A DNA stretch of 64,000 nt from an uncultured Myxococcales bacterium (GTDB lineage Bacteria > Myxococcota_A > UBA9042 > DTJE01), in NCBI GenBank assembly GCA_937975765.1, contig CALJUR010000110.1, positions 1-64,000 of the forward strand, written 5' to 3'. Made by a program: the position numbers and the translations under genes. This document shows positions 33,482-43,054 of this stretch, piece after piece (the stretch's first letter is position 1; every line of letters begins with the position of its first letter). Below the pieces are notes generated by a model that made no database searches, was not told where the DNA came from, and saw only the letters and a list, made by a program, of their open reading frames with translations.

Positions 33482-36400
33482 TCAACCCGTTTCCCCGGTC
33501 GCGTCCACGGTCTCCCCGTCCGCGTCCTGCCTGCCCCACCGCACGATCCGCAGGTCCAGCACGAACACCGCGTACAGCACCGGCACCAGCAGCAGCGTGA
33601 TCGCGGTCGCCACCGTCAGGCCGCCGATCTGCGCGTAGCACATCGGCTCCCACAGCGGCCCTCCGTGCCGCGCCAGCGGGATCAGGCCCAGCACCGTCGC
33701 GCCCACCGTGATCATCACCGGCCGCATGCGCAGGATGCCGGCCTCCGATAGTGCCTGTCGCAGCGGCACCCCCTGTTCGTGCAGGACCTCGACATAGTCG
33801 AACAGCACGATCACGTGGCTGACGATGACGCCGATCAGGCTGGCGCAGCCCAGGAAGGCCATGAACCCGAACGGCGCCCCCGCCAGCGCCAGGGAAGCCA
33901 GCGCGCCCACCATCCCGAAGGGGATCGCCGCGAACACGATCAGCGGCTTGACCGCGTTCCGGAACTCCAGCGTCAGCATCAGGAAGATCAGCAGGATGCT
34001 CATCGCCATCGTCAGGGCGACCTCCTTGAAACTCTTGACCTGCTCCTCCTCCTCGCCGCCCACCTCCAGCCGGAACCCCGGCGGCAGCGAGTCGCGGATC
34101 GCGTCGATCCTCGGCCGGATGCCCTTCAGGACCTCCGACGGCAGCACGCCCTCGGTGGGGAACGCCGCCACGGTGATGGTGCGGAACAGCCCGCGGTGCT
34201 TGATTTTCTCCGGTTCCATGGCCAGGGCCGGCGTCGCCACCGTCCGCAGGGGCACGCGCTGGGCGGTGCGGGCGCTGTAGACGTAGAAGTCGGACAGGTC
34301 GCCGATGCGGGCGCGGTCCTCGGGCCGCAAGCGCACGTACACCGGCACCTGCCGCCTGCCGTCTGCCAGCGTCGCGACCTGGAACCCGTTCACGCCGCTG
34401 ACGGACGACAGCGCCACGTCCAGGTTCGTCAGGCCGCCCAGGTTCGCCCGGTCGGGGTCCACGTCCAGCCGCAGCGCCAGCGTGTCCGCGCCCCAGTCGT
34501 CGCGCACCCTCTCGGCGTTCGGGGCGTCCAGCAGCACCTGCTTCACCCGCTCGGCGGTCGCGCGCAGGGTCGCCAGGTCGTCGCCGCTGACGCGCAGTGA
34601 CACGGGTACGCCGACGGGCTTGGCCGTTTCCAGCCGTCGCACGTCCACCAGAACCCCGGGCATCCGGGACGTCAGGGCCTTCTGCAGGGGTCCCACGAAG
34701 GCCTCGGTGTCGCGCTTGTCCCTCACCTGGACGACCAGTTGGGCGTAGTTCAACTGCTGCATCTCGGGCAGGATGCTGAACCAGAATCGCGGTCCCCCGC
34801 CGCCCACGAAGGTCGTCACGGAGTGCAGCACGTCGCGCGGCTGCCCGTCCTCGTCCGGGTGGCCCGCCGCGAACTCCGATGCCGCCTCGCGCACGATCCG
34901 CTCGGCGTCCCTGGCGGCCTGTCCCGTGGTCGACAGCGGCGAGTCCTCGGGCGTCCACACGTCGATGTAGAACAGGTAGCTGAGGTCGGTCGGGAAGAAG
35001 CTGGTCTTCAGCCTCCCCCCCAGGAGGCCCGTCGCCACCAGCACGACGGTCGCCGCCCCCAGCACCCGCCAGCGGTGGTCGATCGCCCACTCGACCACGG
35101 CCCGGTAGGCCCGCCCGACCCGTCCCTGCCGGGGGTCCCGCCCGCCGTCCCGCGGCCTTAGCAGGTGGTACCCCAGCAGCGGCACGAAGGTCATCGACAC
35201 GATCCGCGACGCGACCAGCGCGCACGTCATCACGACGGGCAGGGCATAGATGAACCGCCGGATGTCCGCCTCGCCGATCATCAGCAGCGGCAGGTAGGCC
35301 GCGATGTTCGTCAGCGTCGCGAAGACGATGGCGTTCGCCAGTTTCGTCGGGCCCAGCCAGGCCGCGACCAGGGGCCGCCGGCCGGCCGAGACCTCGCGCT
35401 TGATGGCGTCCCCGGCGACCACCGGGTCGTCCACCAGAAGACCCAGTGCGATGATCAGCGTCGCGATGCTGACCTGCTGGATGTCCAGGTGCAGCAGGTG
35501 CATCATCCCGAACGTCATCGCCAGGGTCAGCGGGATCGACGCCGCCATCAGAGTCGCGGACCGCCACTCGCGGAAGCCCAGGAAGGCGACCGCGACGATC
35601 AGCAGGATCGCCTCCCACAGGCTGCGCATGAACAGGTCCACGTTCTCGCGCACCTGCAGCGGCTGGTCCGACGTGCGGGCAACGACCAGGTCCTCGGGCA
35701 GTTCGGCCTTCACGCGGGCCAGGGCCTGGTCCACGGATGCCCCGAAGTTCGCGATCTGCTGGCCCGGCTTCATCAGGATCGACATCGTGACGGCCCGCTG
35801 CCGCACCCACTGGCCGTTCGCGTCCCGCGCCGCGTACCAGTTCAGGAAGCGCGGCGGGCTCTGGTACTCGCGCCGGATGTCGAAAAGGTCCCGCAGGTAC
35901 GTCGGCGCTCCCGCCGGGGACGCGCCGACCATCACGCCACCCAGGTCGGCCTCGCTGGCGAACTCGCCCGACGGCTGCACCAGCACGTTGCGGTCGCCGG
36001 CCTCGAGGATCCCCCCCGGGATCGTGTTGCTGCGCGCCTGCAGGATGGTCGGCAGGGCCGACGGCTGCAGCCCGTGCGCGGCCAGCTTCTCCTGGGCCCA
36101 CTCCAGGTAGACCGCCTCGGGCAGCAGGCCGACGCGCGTCGCCTTGGCCACCTCCGGGACGTTCTGCAGCGTCCTGGAGATGCGGTCGGTGAAGTCGTCC
36201 AGGTCCCGGTAGGTATAGCGCGGTCCGGCCACCGCGGCCAGCCGCGCCTCGGCCCCGGCCGGGTCCCGGACGATCGCCGGCGCCCAGACGTCGGGGTGCA
36301 GGTCGGCGCGGCTCAAGCGTTCCCGCACGAACGTGTCGTACGTGGCCAGGAAATCCGCGTCCGACCCCGCGAAGTCCGCGTCCACGGCCACGAAACCCGG

Positions 36401-37084
36401 CCGACGGACCAGGCGCGCGCCGGTCGCCAGCCCGCGTTCCCGAAGGTGCGCCGGCAGGTCGGCCAGCAGCCGCTCGGTCTCGCCCGGGTCCAGGCTGAAC
36501 GGGAACGACACCACGATCGCCGCCCGGGGTCCCGTCCCGCCCGCCCGGGCCTCGTCCAGCGCCCGCCGCAGCGAGTCGGCCCTCAGCGACACCTCGACCG
36601 GAGGCACCACCGGGCTGGCCACCGTCAGCATCAGCGCCGTCGTGTCCTTGAAGTCCTTCAGGAACTGGATCGGCCCGGCCCCGTCGGGCAGGTCGTGGAT
36701 CTGGTCCAGCTTGCCCTGGATGTCGTCGAGTTCCTTGTCCACGTCCTCGATGCGCTGGTCCAGCACGACGACCAGGACCGCCACGCTGTTCCGCGTCGTC
36801 GAGAAGATGCGCTCGACGTTCCCGTTCTCGTGGATCTTCTCCTCCAGCTTCCGCGTGACGCGATCCTCGATGCGCGCCGCGGGCTGGCCCGGCCACATGC
36901 AGACGACGGCGCCGACCCGGATCGGGATCACCGGGTCCTTGCGCTTGGGCATCTCCCGGTAGCCCCAGACGCCCCACGCCAGCGTCAGGACCAGCACGAC
37001 CCACGCGATCTGCCGGTTCTCCACGAAGAACCGCGCGGTGTTGCGCGTGCCGCGGATCCGGGACTCGTCGCTGACGTGCGCCAC
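33482..37084 (-). CDS. RND efflux permease (HAE1/AcrB family)
   Basis: A 1200-residue inner-membrane proton-driven drug or solute exporter. It has 12 transmembrane helices with two large periplasmic loops. The helix-4 proton-relay pair is seen as GLLVDDPVVAGDA. It is about 150 residues longer than AcrB. GTG start with AGGAGG five bases upstream. Nine bases after the adaptor gene in the operon TetR-adaptor-permease; no outer-membrane TolC-like gene is adjacent. Confidence 0.94.
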   Translation of the reverse strand: MAHVSDESRIRGTRNTARFFVENRQIAWVVLVLTLAWGVWGYREMPKRKDPVIPIRVGAVVCMWPGQPAARIEDRVTRKLEEKIHENGNVERIFSTTRNSVAVLVVVLDQRIEDVDKELDDIQGKLDQIHDLPDGAGPIQFLKDFKDTTALMLTVASPVVPPVEVSLRADSLRRALDEARAGGTGPRAAIVVSFPFSLDPGETERLLADLPAHLRERGLATGARLVRRPGFVAVDADFAGSDADFLATYDTFVRERLSRADLHPDVWAPAIVRDPAGAEARLAAVAGPRYTYRDLDDFTDRISRTLQNVPEVAKATRVGLLPEAVYLEWAQEKLAAHGLQPSALPTILQARSNTIPGGILEAGDRNVLVQPSGEFASEADLGGVMVGASPAGAPTYLRDLFDIRREYQSPPRFLNWYAARDANGQWVRQRAVTMSILMKPGQQIANFGASVDQALARVKAELPEDLVVARTSDQPLQVRENVDLFMRSLWEAILLIVAVAFLGFREWRSATLMAASIPLTLAMTFGMMHLLHLDIQQVSIATLIIALGLLVDDPVVAGDAIKREVSAGRRPLVAAWLGPTKLANAIVFATLTNIAAYLPLLMIGEADIRRFIYALPVVMTCALVASRIVSMTFVPLLGYHLLRPRDGGRDPRQGRVGRAYRAVVEWAIDHRWRVLGAATVVLVATGLLGGRLKTSFFPTDLSYLFYIDVWTPEDSPLSTTGQAARDAERIVREAASEFAAGHPDEDGQPRDVLHSVTTFVGGGGPRFWFSILPEMQQLNYAQLVVQVRDKRDTEAFVGPLQKALTSRMPGVLVDVRRLETAKPVGVPVSLRVSGDDLATLRATAERVKQVLLDAPNAERVRDDWGADTLALRLDVDPDRANLGGLTNLDVALSSVSGVNGFQVATLADGRRQVPVYVRLRPEDRARIGDLSDFYVYSARTAQRVPLRTVATPALAMEPEKIKHRGLFRTITVAAFPTEGVLPSEVLKGIRPRIDAIRDSLPPGFRLEVGGEEEEQVKSFKEVALTMAMSILLIFLMLTLEFRNAVKPLIVFAAIPFGMVGALASLALAGAPFGFMAFLGCASLIGVIVSHVIVLFDYVEVLHEQGVPLRQALSEAGILRMRPVMITVGATVLGLIPLARHGGPLWEPMCYAQIGGLTVATAITLLLVPVLYAVFVLDLRIVRWGRQDADGETVDATGETG

Positions 37085-37093
37085 GGGCCCCTC

Positions 37094-38215
37094 CTACGGC
37101 ACGACGGTGACGGCCTGGCCGTCCGCCAGGAACGACGCGCCCGGGACGACCACCCGGTCCCTCGCCGCCAGGCCCTCCTCGACCTCGACGCGGTCGCCGC
37201 GGACCTCGCCCAGGCGCACCCGCCTCGCCCGGGCCACGCTGCCGTCCGGGCCCGCCTCGACCGTGAAGACCGCGTAGCCTTCGGTCGCGCCCGGCGGCCG
37301 CACGATGGCGGCCAGCGGGACGGCCGGAACCGGCGACACGTCCCCCCCGCGATCCGTGACGGACGCGATCATGCCGGCCTTGATGCGACCGTCCCCGTTC
37401 GGGATCGTGACCTCGACGTCGAAGATGCGGGTCCGCGGGTCGGCGTAGGGCGAGACGCGCGTCACCCGGCCGGTCGCGTCCATCCCGATCGCGTCCAGGC
37501 GTACCGCCACCTCGGCCCCCATCGGGAACCGCGCCAGCCCCGCGTCCGGCACGCCGAAGACGACCCGCATCGACCGCGTGTCCGCCAGCACGAATCCGCC
37601 CACGCCCGGCCCGACCAGCGATCCGACCTCGACCAGGCGCTTCATCACCGTCGCGTCCAGCGGGGCCTTCAGCGCGGTGTCCGCCAGGAAGACCCGCGCC
37701 TCGTCCACCAGGCCGCGCGCGTAGGCCACCGCCGCCTTCGTCCCGTCCAGCTTCGCCTCGGCGCCGTCCAGCAGCGCCTTCGGGATCGCGTTGTCCGCGT
37801 GCAGGGGCCGCGCGCGGTCGTAGTCCCGCCGGGCCGCCAGCAGCGCCGCTTCGGCCTGCCCCAGCCCGCCCAGGGCCTGTTCCAGCTTGACCCGGTAGTT
37901 GTCGTCGCGCACCTGACACAGGACGTCGCCGGCGCGTACCTCGTCGCCCTCCTGGACGTTCCGCATCCGGCCGTCGACGCCCCGCACCTGCAGGATCTCG
38001 CCGATGTAGCCGGCGACCTTGAACGCCAGGTCCACGCGCACCCTCGGTTCGACGTTGCCGGAGTAGCGGTTGGCCGCCCGGCCTTCCGGCACCTCGGCCG
38101 CGACCAGCCGTACCGGTCGGGGCACCTTCACGGGCGCGGGCTTCCCGCCGCAGGCCGCGGCGGCCAGCAGCACTCCAGCGACGATCCGCGCGACCCGCCT
38201 GGTCGTCGTGTTCAT
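37094..38215 (-). CDS. RND periplasmic adaptor lipoprotein (MFP)
   Basis: A 373-residue membrane fusion protein with lipobox AAAC (Cys22), which bridges the permease to an outer-membrane channel. It shows the usual order: lipoyl half (about 45-90), an alpha-helical hairpin (about 100-160, VKLEQALGGLGQAEAALLAARRDYDRARPL), a second lipoyl half, and a beta-barrel and membrane-proximal domain. Its ATG overlaps the tetR-type stop by three bases (ATGA). Confidence 0.93.
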   Translation of the reverse strand: MNTTTRRVARIVAGVLLAAAACGGKPAPVKVPRPVRLVAAEVPEGRAANRYSGNVEPRVRVDLAFKVAGYIGEILQVRGVDGRMRNVQEGDEVRAGDVLCQVRDDNYRVKLEQALGGLGQAEAALLAARRDYDRARPLHADNAIPKALLDGAEAKLDGTKAAVAYARGLVDEARVFLADTALKAPLDATVMKRLVEVGSLVGPGVGGFVLADTRSMRVVFGVPDAGLARFPMGAEVAVRLDAIGMDATGRVTRVSPYADPRTRIFDVEVTIPNGDGRIKAGMIASVTDRGGDVSPVPAVPLAAIVRPPGATEGYAVFTVEAGPDGSVARARRVRLGEVRGDRVEVEEGLAARDRVVVPGASFLADGQAVTVVP

Positions 38216-38826
38216 CCCTTCCTCCCGACGCCGTCCAGCAGGCACCTCTCGGCCCGGGCGACCACGTCCTCCATCGCCTCGTCCGGCCGGAACTGCAGGT
38301 GGTACTGCAGGGACGACAGCATCACGTTCATCGCCAGCATCGCCAGGAAGCGCGGGTCCTCGCCGCGCAGGTCCCCCGTGCGGACGCCCTCCTCGGAGAT
38401 CGACCGGACCCGGGCCATCTCCCGCAGGAAGCCGTCGCGCACCTCGGCACCGAACCGCGGTTCCTCGCTCCACTCGGTCTGGTTCTTCTCGCGCAGGAAC
38501 ATCGGGAAGAAGTAGGGGGCACGCTGGAACAGCCGGGCGAAGGTCGCGGCCATCCGCAGCAGGCGATCGCGCGGCCCCTTCCCGTCGCGCATCGCGGCCT
38601 CGACATCGGCCTCGAACGCCCGCATCCGCCCCAGGATCACCGCCTGGTACAGCGCGCTCTTGGACCGGAAGTGCCCGTAGATGCCCTGCATCCCCAGTTC
38701 GGCCTCGGCCGCGATCTCGGCCATCGACACCTGGTCGAAAGGCCGCCGGCCGAAGACCCTCTCGGCGGCCTCCAGGATGTGGGCCCTTCGCTGTTCGCGC
38801 TCCTTCTCCCGGCGGGGTTTCGGCAT
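38212..38826 (-). CDS. TetR family regulator
   Basis: A 204-residue repressor. The helix-turn-helix is in the N-terminus (about 16-62: ILEAAERVFGRRPFDQVSMAEIAAEAELGMQGIYGHFRSKSALY). The C-terminal helical domain is typical of ligand-binding TetR regulators. It is the first gene of the efflux operon, so it probably represses itself and the pump and is released by a pump substrate. Confidence 0.93.
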   Translation of the reverse strand: MPKPRREKEREQRRAHILEAAERVFGRRPFDQVSMAEIAAEAELGMQGIYGHFRSKSALYQAVILGRMRAFEADVEAAMRDGKGPRDRLLRMAATFARLFQRAPYFFPMFLREKNQTEWSEEPRFGAEVRDGFLREMARVRSISEEGVRTGDLRGEDPRFLAMLAMNVMLSSLQYHLQFRPDEAMEDVVARAERCLLDGVGRKG

Positions 38827-38831
38827 GTCTG

Positions 38832-38865
38832 GAATCTCCGTTCCGCGGCAAGAATATCCGTTCCG
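38832..38865. promoter_or_regulatory. candidate TetR operator: two direct repeats
   Basis: GAATCTCCGTTCCG (38832-38845) and GAATATCCGTTCCG (38852-38865) are 13/14 identical and exactly 20 bases apart, two helical turns. Each also contains a GAA...TTC half-palindrome. They lie 6-39 bases upstream of the tetR-type gene start, where a repressor would block the promoter. Confidence 0.65.
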
Positions 38866-38935
38866 TAAACCGGATGGAAGAGGGCCGGGGGCCGGGAGGG
38901 CATGGCGGCATCGCGGGGCGGCGGGGGAAAAGAGT

Positions 38936-40177
38936 CTACGGGGCGCGGGCCAGCAGGTCGTCCAGCGCGTCCAGCGCCACGCCGCGGATCGAGTCGTCCG
39001 GGTCGCGGGCCGCCAGGTCCCGCAGGACGCTCAGCACCGCCTCCCTGCGGCCGCGCTGGCCCAGCCATCGAAGGGCGTGGACCCTCGCCTCGGGCGGTGC
39101 GGTCCGGTCCGTCGCGATCCCCAGGGCGCCTTCGAGGTCCCCGGACGGCGCAGGCCCGGAGCCGATCACGCGGGCGCCCCGGGACTTCAGGGTGACCAGC
39201 CTCTCGCCGGCGCCCGCCACGAGGCCCGCGGGGATCCGTCCCGCCTCCCAGTCCCAGGCCCCGATCGATGCGTCCATGCGGGTGGCGAATCCCCACCGGA
39301 ACTTCGCGCGCCGGACCAGGTCGGCCTCCTCCGCGGTCAGCGAGCGGATCGCCAGGTACCGCTCGGAACTCGTGGCCTCGGTGGCGTACCAGACGAACCA
39401 GTGGACCACCCAGGTGTCCTCGGACATGCCATCCAGTCGCTGGGCGGCTAGAGGGCAGGGAACGCACGGCGGGTGCGGGCAGGTGCAGCCCTCGGGACCG
39501 CACACCATCCGGGTGGCCGCCCGGGCCAGGTCCTCCATCAGTTCCCGGAAGGTGGGCGAGCCCTGGGCCTGCGCCGGCGCGGGATCGACGGCCCGCGGGA
39601 CGGGCAGTTGCAGGAACGCGCCGGGCTCCGGGACCTCGTCGATCTGCTCCACGACGAGGGCCGCCATCGGGGGCGGCTTCGGGGCCATCGGCAGCGCGGG
39701 CGGCGTGGCGGAAGGGGCGTTCGCGACGACGGGGGGCGGCCGGGGCCTGCGGGGCGGCCGGGCCTTGCGGACGGCGGCCACCCTCGGCGGCTCCGGCAGC
39801 CGGGAGGCGTCCGGCGGGTCCAGGATCAGGAACTCGTCCGGGCGCTCGTAGCCCTTCAGCGTGACGGTGCGCCGGCCGTCCTCGTCCTTCCGGATGCGCA
39901 CCTCCGCGCCACCCAGCAGCAGGTCGACCACGCGACCGGTCCGCGCGCTGGCCGGGACGAGCGTGTCGCTCCCGTCCAGGCAGCCTTCGCCGGTCCCGGG
40001 CAGCGATACCAGCGCGGACAGGTCGTAGCACCCGGCGAAGGGCCGGTCGTCGCCGTCCCGGTCCGCCCCGCCCACGAGGATGGCTCCGGCGGTCGGCGTC
40101 GAGGCCCCGGCTCGATCGTTCGTCCCGCCCCCCGTCGTTCCCGTGCAGGCCGCCAGCACTGCCAGCAGGGCGGGCAT
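38936..40177 (-). CDS. hypothetical lipoprotein, Pro-rich linker
   Basis: A 413-residue lipoprotein with a lipobox LAAC (Cys about 11 from the 40177 start, an unusually short signal peptide). The upstream in-frame sequence has no acceptable start codon. Domains: a beta-rich part (about 30-110), a Pro/Ala/Arg-rich linker (about 120-165) and a helical part. HEAT-like repeats are suggested near the C-terminus (about 335-410). Family unknown; the signal sequence suggests export. Confidence 0.6.
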   Translation of the reverse strand: MPALLAVLAACTGTTGGGTNDRAGASTPTAGAILVGGADRDGDDRPFAGCYDLSALVSLPGTGEGCLDGSDTLVPASARTGRVVDLLLGGAEVRIRKDEDGRRTVTLKGYERPDEFLILDPPDASRLPEPPRVAAVRKARPPRRPRPPPVVANAPSATPPALPMAPKPPPMAALVVEQIDEVPEPGAFLQLPVPRAVDPAPAQAQGSPTFRELMEDLARAATRMVCGPEGCTCPHPPCVPCPLAAQRLDGMSEDTWVVHWFVWYATEATSSERYLAIRSLTAEEADLVRRAKFRWGFATRMDASIGAWDWEAGRIPAGLVAGAGERLVTLKSRGARVIGSGPAPSGDLEGALGIATDRTAPPEARVHALRWLGQRGRREAVLSVLRDLAARDPDDSIRGVALDALDDLLARAP

Positions 40178-40275
40178 CGCCAGGACGGCTCTCGGGTCCG
40201 GGGCGCGCGTGGTCCACCTCCCGGGGGTTCGGACGGTTTCAGGGTACGCCCGTTCCCCGGGGGACGGAAGAACGG

Positions 40276-42849
40276 TCAGCGAGGGGCCGCGACGGGGAAG
40301 GGGCCGATCGCCAGCTCGATGGGCACGTCCAGCGGCAGCCTCGCCTCGGCGGTGGGCAGCACCCACTCGATCGCCGCCACCGGGCCCGGCGCCGGCGCCG
40401 CGGCCTCCTGGCACCCCTCGATGGCCACGGCCCCCTCCGGGTCCAGCGGGCCTTCCGACAGCACCGACCCGTCCATGCCCTTCAGGCGCAGACGCAGGAA
40501 CCTGGAAGCGGGCTCCCGTATTCCGTCGGTCGCGACGACCGGGCCGGCGCAGAACCGCGGGACGGCATCGGCGGACAGCGGGGCGGAAGGCTCGTAGCGC
40601 ACCACGATCTCGGCGCCGGGACCGCCGTTGCGCGGGTGGCTCTTCGCCAGCGTCGACGCCGTGAAGCGCAGCGCCAGCCAGTCGGCCGGCATCGAGGGCG
40701 ACCCCGCCGCGACCCGCGCCCAGCCGTCGTCGGTCATTTCGTCCATCGCGGCCGGCAGGGTGAAGCAGCCCAGCGCATCCGAGGCATTCGCGTACGACTG
40801 CGGGCAGTCCCGGGGGGACTCGAACCGCACCGGCACCGACGGGTCGGACGGGAAGGCCAGGCCGTCGTTGCGCGCGGTGACGGTGGCCCACCAGGACCCC
40901 GCCGCCCGCGGTATCGACAGGGTCCCGCCCGGGGCCTCCATGCGCTCCGTGGCGCCCGATTCCTGCCGGTCCGACGCCGCGACACCTGCTGCCCACGGGA
41001 CGTCGACCGTCATCCACGGCACCGGCGACACGCGGACGTCGTACGCGACGGCACCGGGGACCGCGGCGAAGGACACCGCGGGCCTCCCGTCGTCTCCGTT
41101 TGCCACCCGCGCCTTCGGCTGCCCCAGCACCGGCGCCGTGCCGCCCAGCAGCCGGTCCGCGATCGCCGCGTGGTGCGACGCCATCGATTCCCAGACGGGA
41201 CCGTACTTCCCGCCGTCGACCCCGATCAGCCCGTAGTTGCTGTCCTCGCCGTCCCAGCGTCCGGTCTTCGGCTCGTCCCGCCACTCGAACCAGTGGAACC
41301 CCACCACGAACCCGACGCCGCCGGCCCGGAAGCCCATCAGACGGTCCAGCGTGCGCCGGTAGTAGGTGCCCCGCCCGGACTGGGTCCCCACGACGAAGCC
41401 CGCGCCCCAGCCGTTCGGCATCATCGAGTCGGTGGCCCGCATCCCGAACTCGGTCATCAGCGTGGGCTTCGGCGTCGTGCCGCCTCCTGCCGCCAGCGCG
41501 AACCCCGTCCAGCGCTCCTCGGGGGTGGCCCGGAACAGGCCGGTCGTGAACTCGTCGTCGTCGGTGTAGTAGTCGTTGATGGACAGCACGTCGCACGGCG
41601 CCGCGGAGCGCGACACCTCGATCGGGGCCGTGGACGCGTACCGCACGCACAGGTTCAGGTGGTTCGGGTCCGCCGCCTTCAGCGCGTCGTTCACCGTCTC
41701 GAAGTAGGCGCGCGCGATGGCGTACACGAACTCCTTCTTGTCGGCCTGCCGCGCCGGCCACGCGGCATCGTTCGCCAGCGTCGTGGCGGCGGCGACCTCG
41801 TCCCAGGAGGCGAAGGCCGTGCCCCAGGCGGCATTCGCCGCGGCCACGTCCGCGTACCCCCGGTCCTGCTGCAGGAACGCGACCCACGCCTGCTTGCCGG
41901 GCGCGTCGGCGGCCAGGCGCAGGTAGTCGTCGGTCAGGCCGCGGTCGTCCGCCTCCCAGTACAGGTCCTCGCCCCACCATCGCAGTTCGTTGTCGGTGAA
42001 GTAGCCGATCAGGTTCGGGTCGTCCCGGAACGGCGCCGCGGCCGACGCGGCGTAGTCCCGGCACGCCTGCGCGAAGGCCGGGTCGAAGGTGTCCGGGAAC
42101 CCGTTCTTGTTGACGGCGGTCCCGCGGGCCGCGAACTGCAGCGACACCGTGTACGGCATGTCCATCTGGCCGGCCGCGATGCGGTTGGCCACCTCGTTGG
42201 ACCAGCCGGCGACGGTGTTGAACCCGGCGGCCTGCAGTTCCTTCAGCGCCGCCTCGTAGAAGGCCCGGCGCCCGGCCTCGCCCTCGCCCCAGCGGGCGCG
42301 GTTCGCCAGGCTCATGGACGAGTAGGTCATGCCCTGGCCCACGTCGCCGTCGAAGGCCACCGTCGTCGGCCCGATCGACAGGAACGCCAGGCCGCCGGGC
42401 GTCGCCAGCACCCACCGCCCGTCCAGCATCGCCGTGCGGAAGAACCCGGAATCGTTCGGGACCGGCAGTTCCTCGATGCCGAACCACTGGCCCAGCGTGG
42501 GGGCGCGGACCTCGGCCAGGCCCACGTCGACCGGGACGTCTTCGGCATCGACCGCGTCGGCCGTGTCGATGGCATCGGTCGCGTCCTCCGCGTCCGTCCC
42601 GTCCTCGTCGCCGGCGACGTCCTCCGGGGGCGCCGCGTCGGCGTCCTCTGCCGCGGGCAGGTCCAGAACCTCTTCCCGTGCGTCGCCCGTCTCGGGCAGG
42701 GTGTCCGCGACTTCTGCCACGACGTCGGGGCCGGCCTCGACCGCCGCGTCGGCATCGCCCGCCGCGTCCCCAGCCGTCCCGCTCCCGCCGCACGCGGCGA
42801 CCGCGAACGCCAGCCCGATCGCCCACTTCCCGAACCGTCCCATCGACAT
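40276..42849 (-). CDS. clan-A glycoside hydrolase lipoprotein with acidic tether
   Basis: An 857-residue lipoprotein: lipobox VAAC (Cys20), acidic Asp/Ala/Glu/Val tether (about 25-115), then a TIM-barrel glycoside hydrolase. The acid/base is likely Glu288 in FTDNELRW. The nucleophile is likely Glu467 in LMTEFGM, both at strand-end positions as in clan-A families (beta-agarase or beta-galactosidase-like). A beta-rich C-terminal domain (about 640-857) may bind carbohydrate. GGAGG lies five bases before the ATG. The sugar substrate is not predictable from the sequence alone. Confidence 0.8.
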   Translation of the reverse strand: MSMGRFGKWAIGLAFAVAACGGSGTAGDAAGDADAAVEAGPDVVAEVADTLPETGDAREEVLDLPAAEDADAAPPEDVAGDEDGTDAEDATDAIDTADAVDAEDVPVDVGLAEVRAPTLGQWFGIEELPVPNDSGFFRTAMLDGRWVLATPGGLAFLSIGPTTVAFDGDVGQGMTYSSMSLANRARWGEGEAGRRAFYEAALKELQAAGFNTVAGWSNEVANRIAAGQMDMPYTVSLQFAARGTAVNKNGFPDTFDPAFAQACRDYAASAAAPFRDDPNLIGYFTDNELRWWGEDLYWEADDRGLTDDYLRLAADAPGKQAWVAFLQQDRGYADVAAANAAWGTAFASWDEVAAATTLANDAAWPARQADKKEFVYAIARAYFETVNDALKAADPNHLNLCVRYASTAPIEVSRSAAPCDVLSINDYYTDDDEFTTGLFRATPEERWTGFALAAGGGTTPKPTLMTEFGMRATDSMMPNGWGAGFVVGTQSGRGTYYRRTLDRLMGFRAGGVGFVVGFHWFEWRDEPKTGRWDGEDSNYGLIGVDGGKYGPVWESMASHHAAIADRLLGGTAPVLGQPKARVANGDDGRPAVSFAAVPGAVAYDVRVSPVPWMTVDVPWAAGVAASDRQESGATERMEAPGGTLSIPRAAGSWWATVTARNDGLAFPSDPSVPVRFESPRDCPQSYANASDALGCFTLPAAMDEMTDDGWARVAAGSPSMPADWLALRFTASTLAKSHPRNGGPGAEIVVRYEPSAPLSADAVPRFCAGPVVATDGIREPASRFLRLRLKGMDGSVLSEGPLDPEGAVAIEGCQEAAAPAPGPVAAIEWVLPTAEARLPLDVPIELAIGPFPVAAPR

Positions 42850-43042
42850 CCCGTCCTCCGGTCCGAAACGAAACCGGCGGCAATCCTGCCAAAGACCCCG
42901 CGGGAACGCCAGCGACGAAACCGGGTGTTTCCGCGGGATTCCCGTTCGGACCAACGCCCGTTTCGGGGCCACCTGTCGCGGCTTCCGGTACGCGGACCGG
43001 GAAGGGGACGTCCCGGAGTTCCGGGTGGCGATGGACCGGGCC

Positions 43043-43048
43043 TAGAAT
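43043..43048 (+). promoter_or_regulatory. -10 hexamer TAGAAT
   Basis: CTAGAATC six bases before the ATG at 43055. If used, the mRNA would be almost leaderless. Confidence 0.45.
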
Positions 43049-43054
43049 CACGGC

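Noticed and set aside
33477..37919. 1480-codon minus-strand frame over the RND pump
   Set aside because: It is out of frame with the recognisable RND permease and adaptor and is Arg/Gly/Pro-rich without domains.
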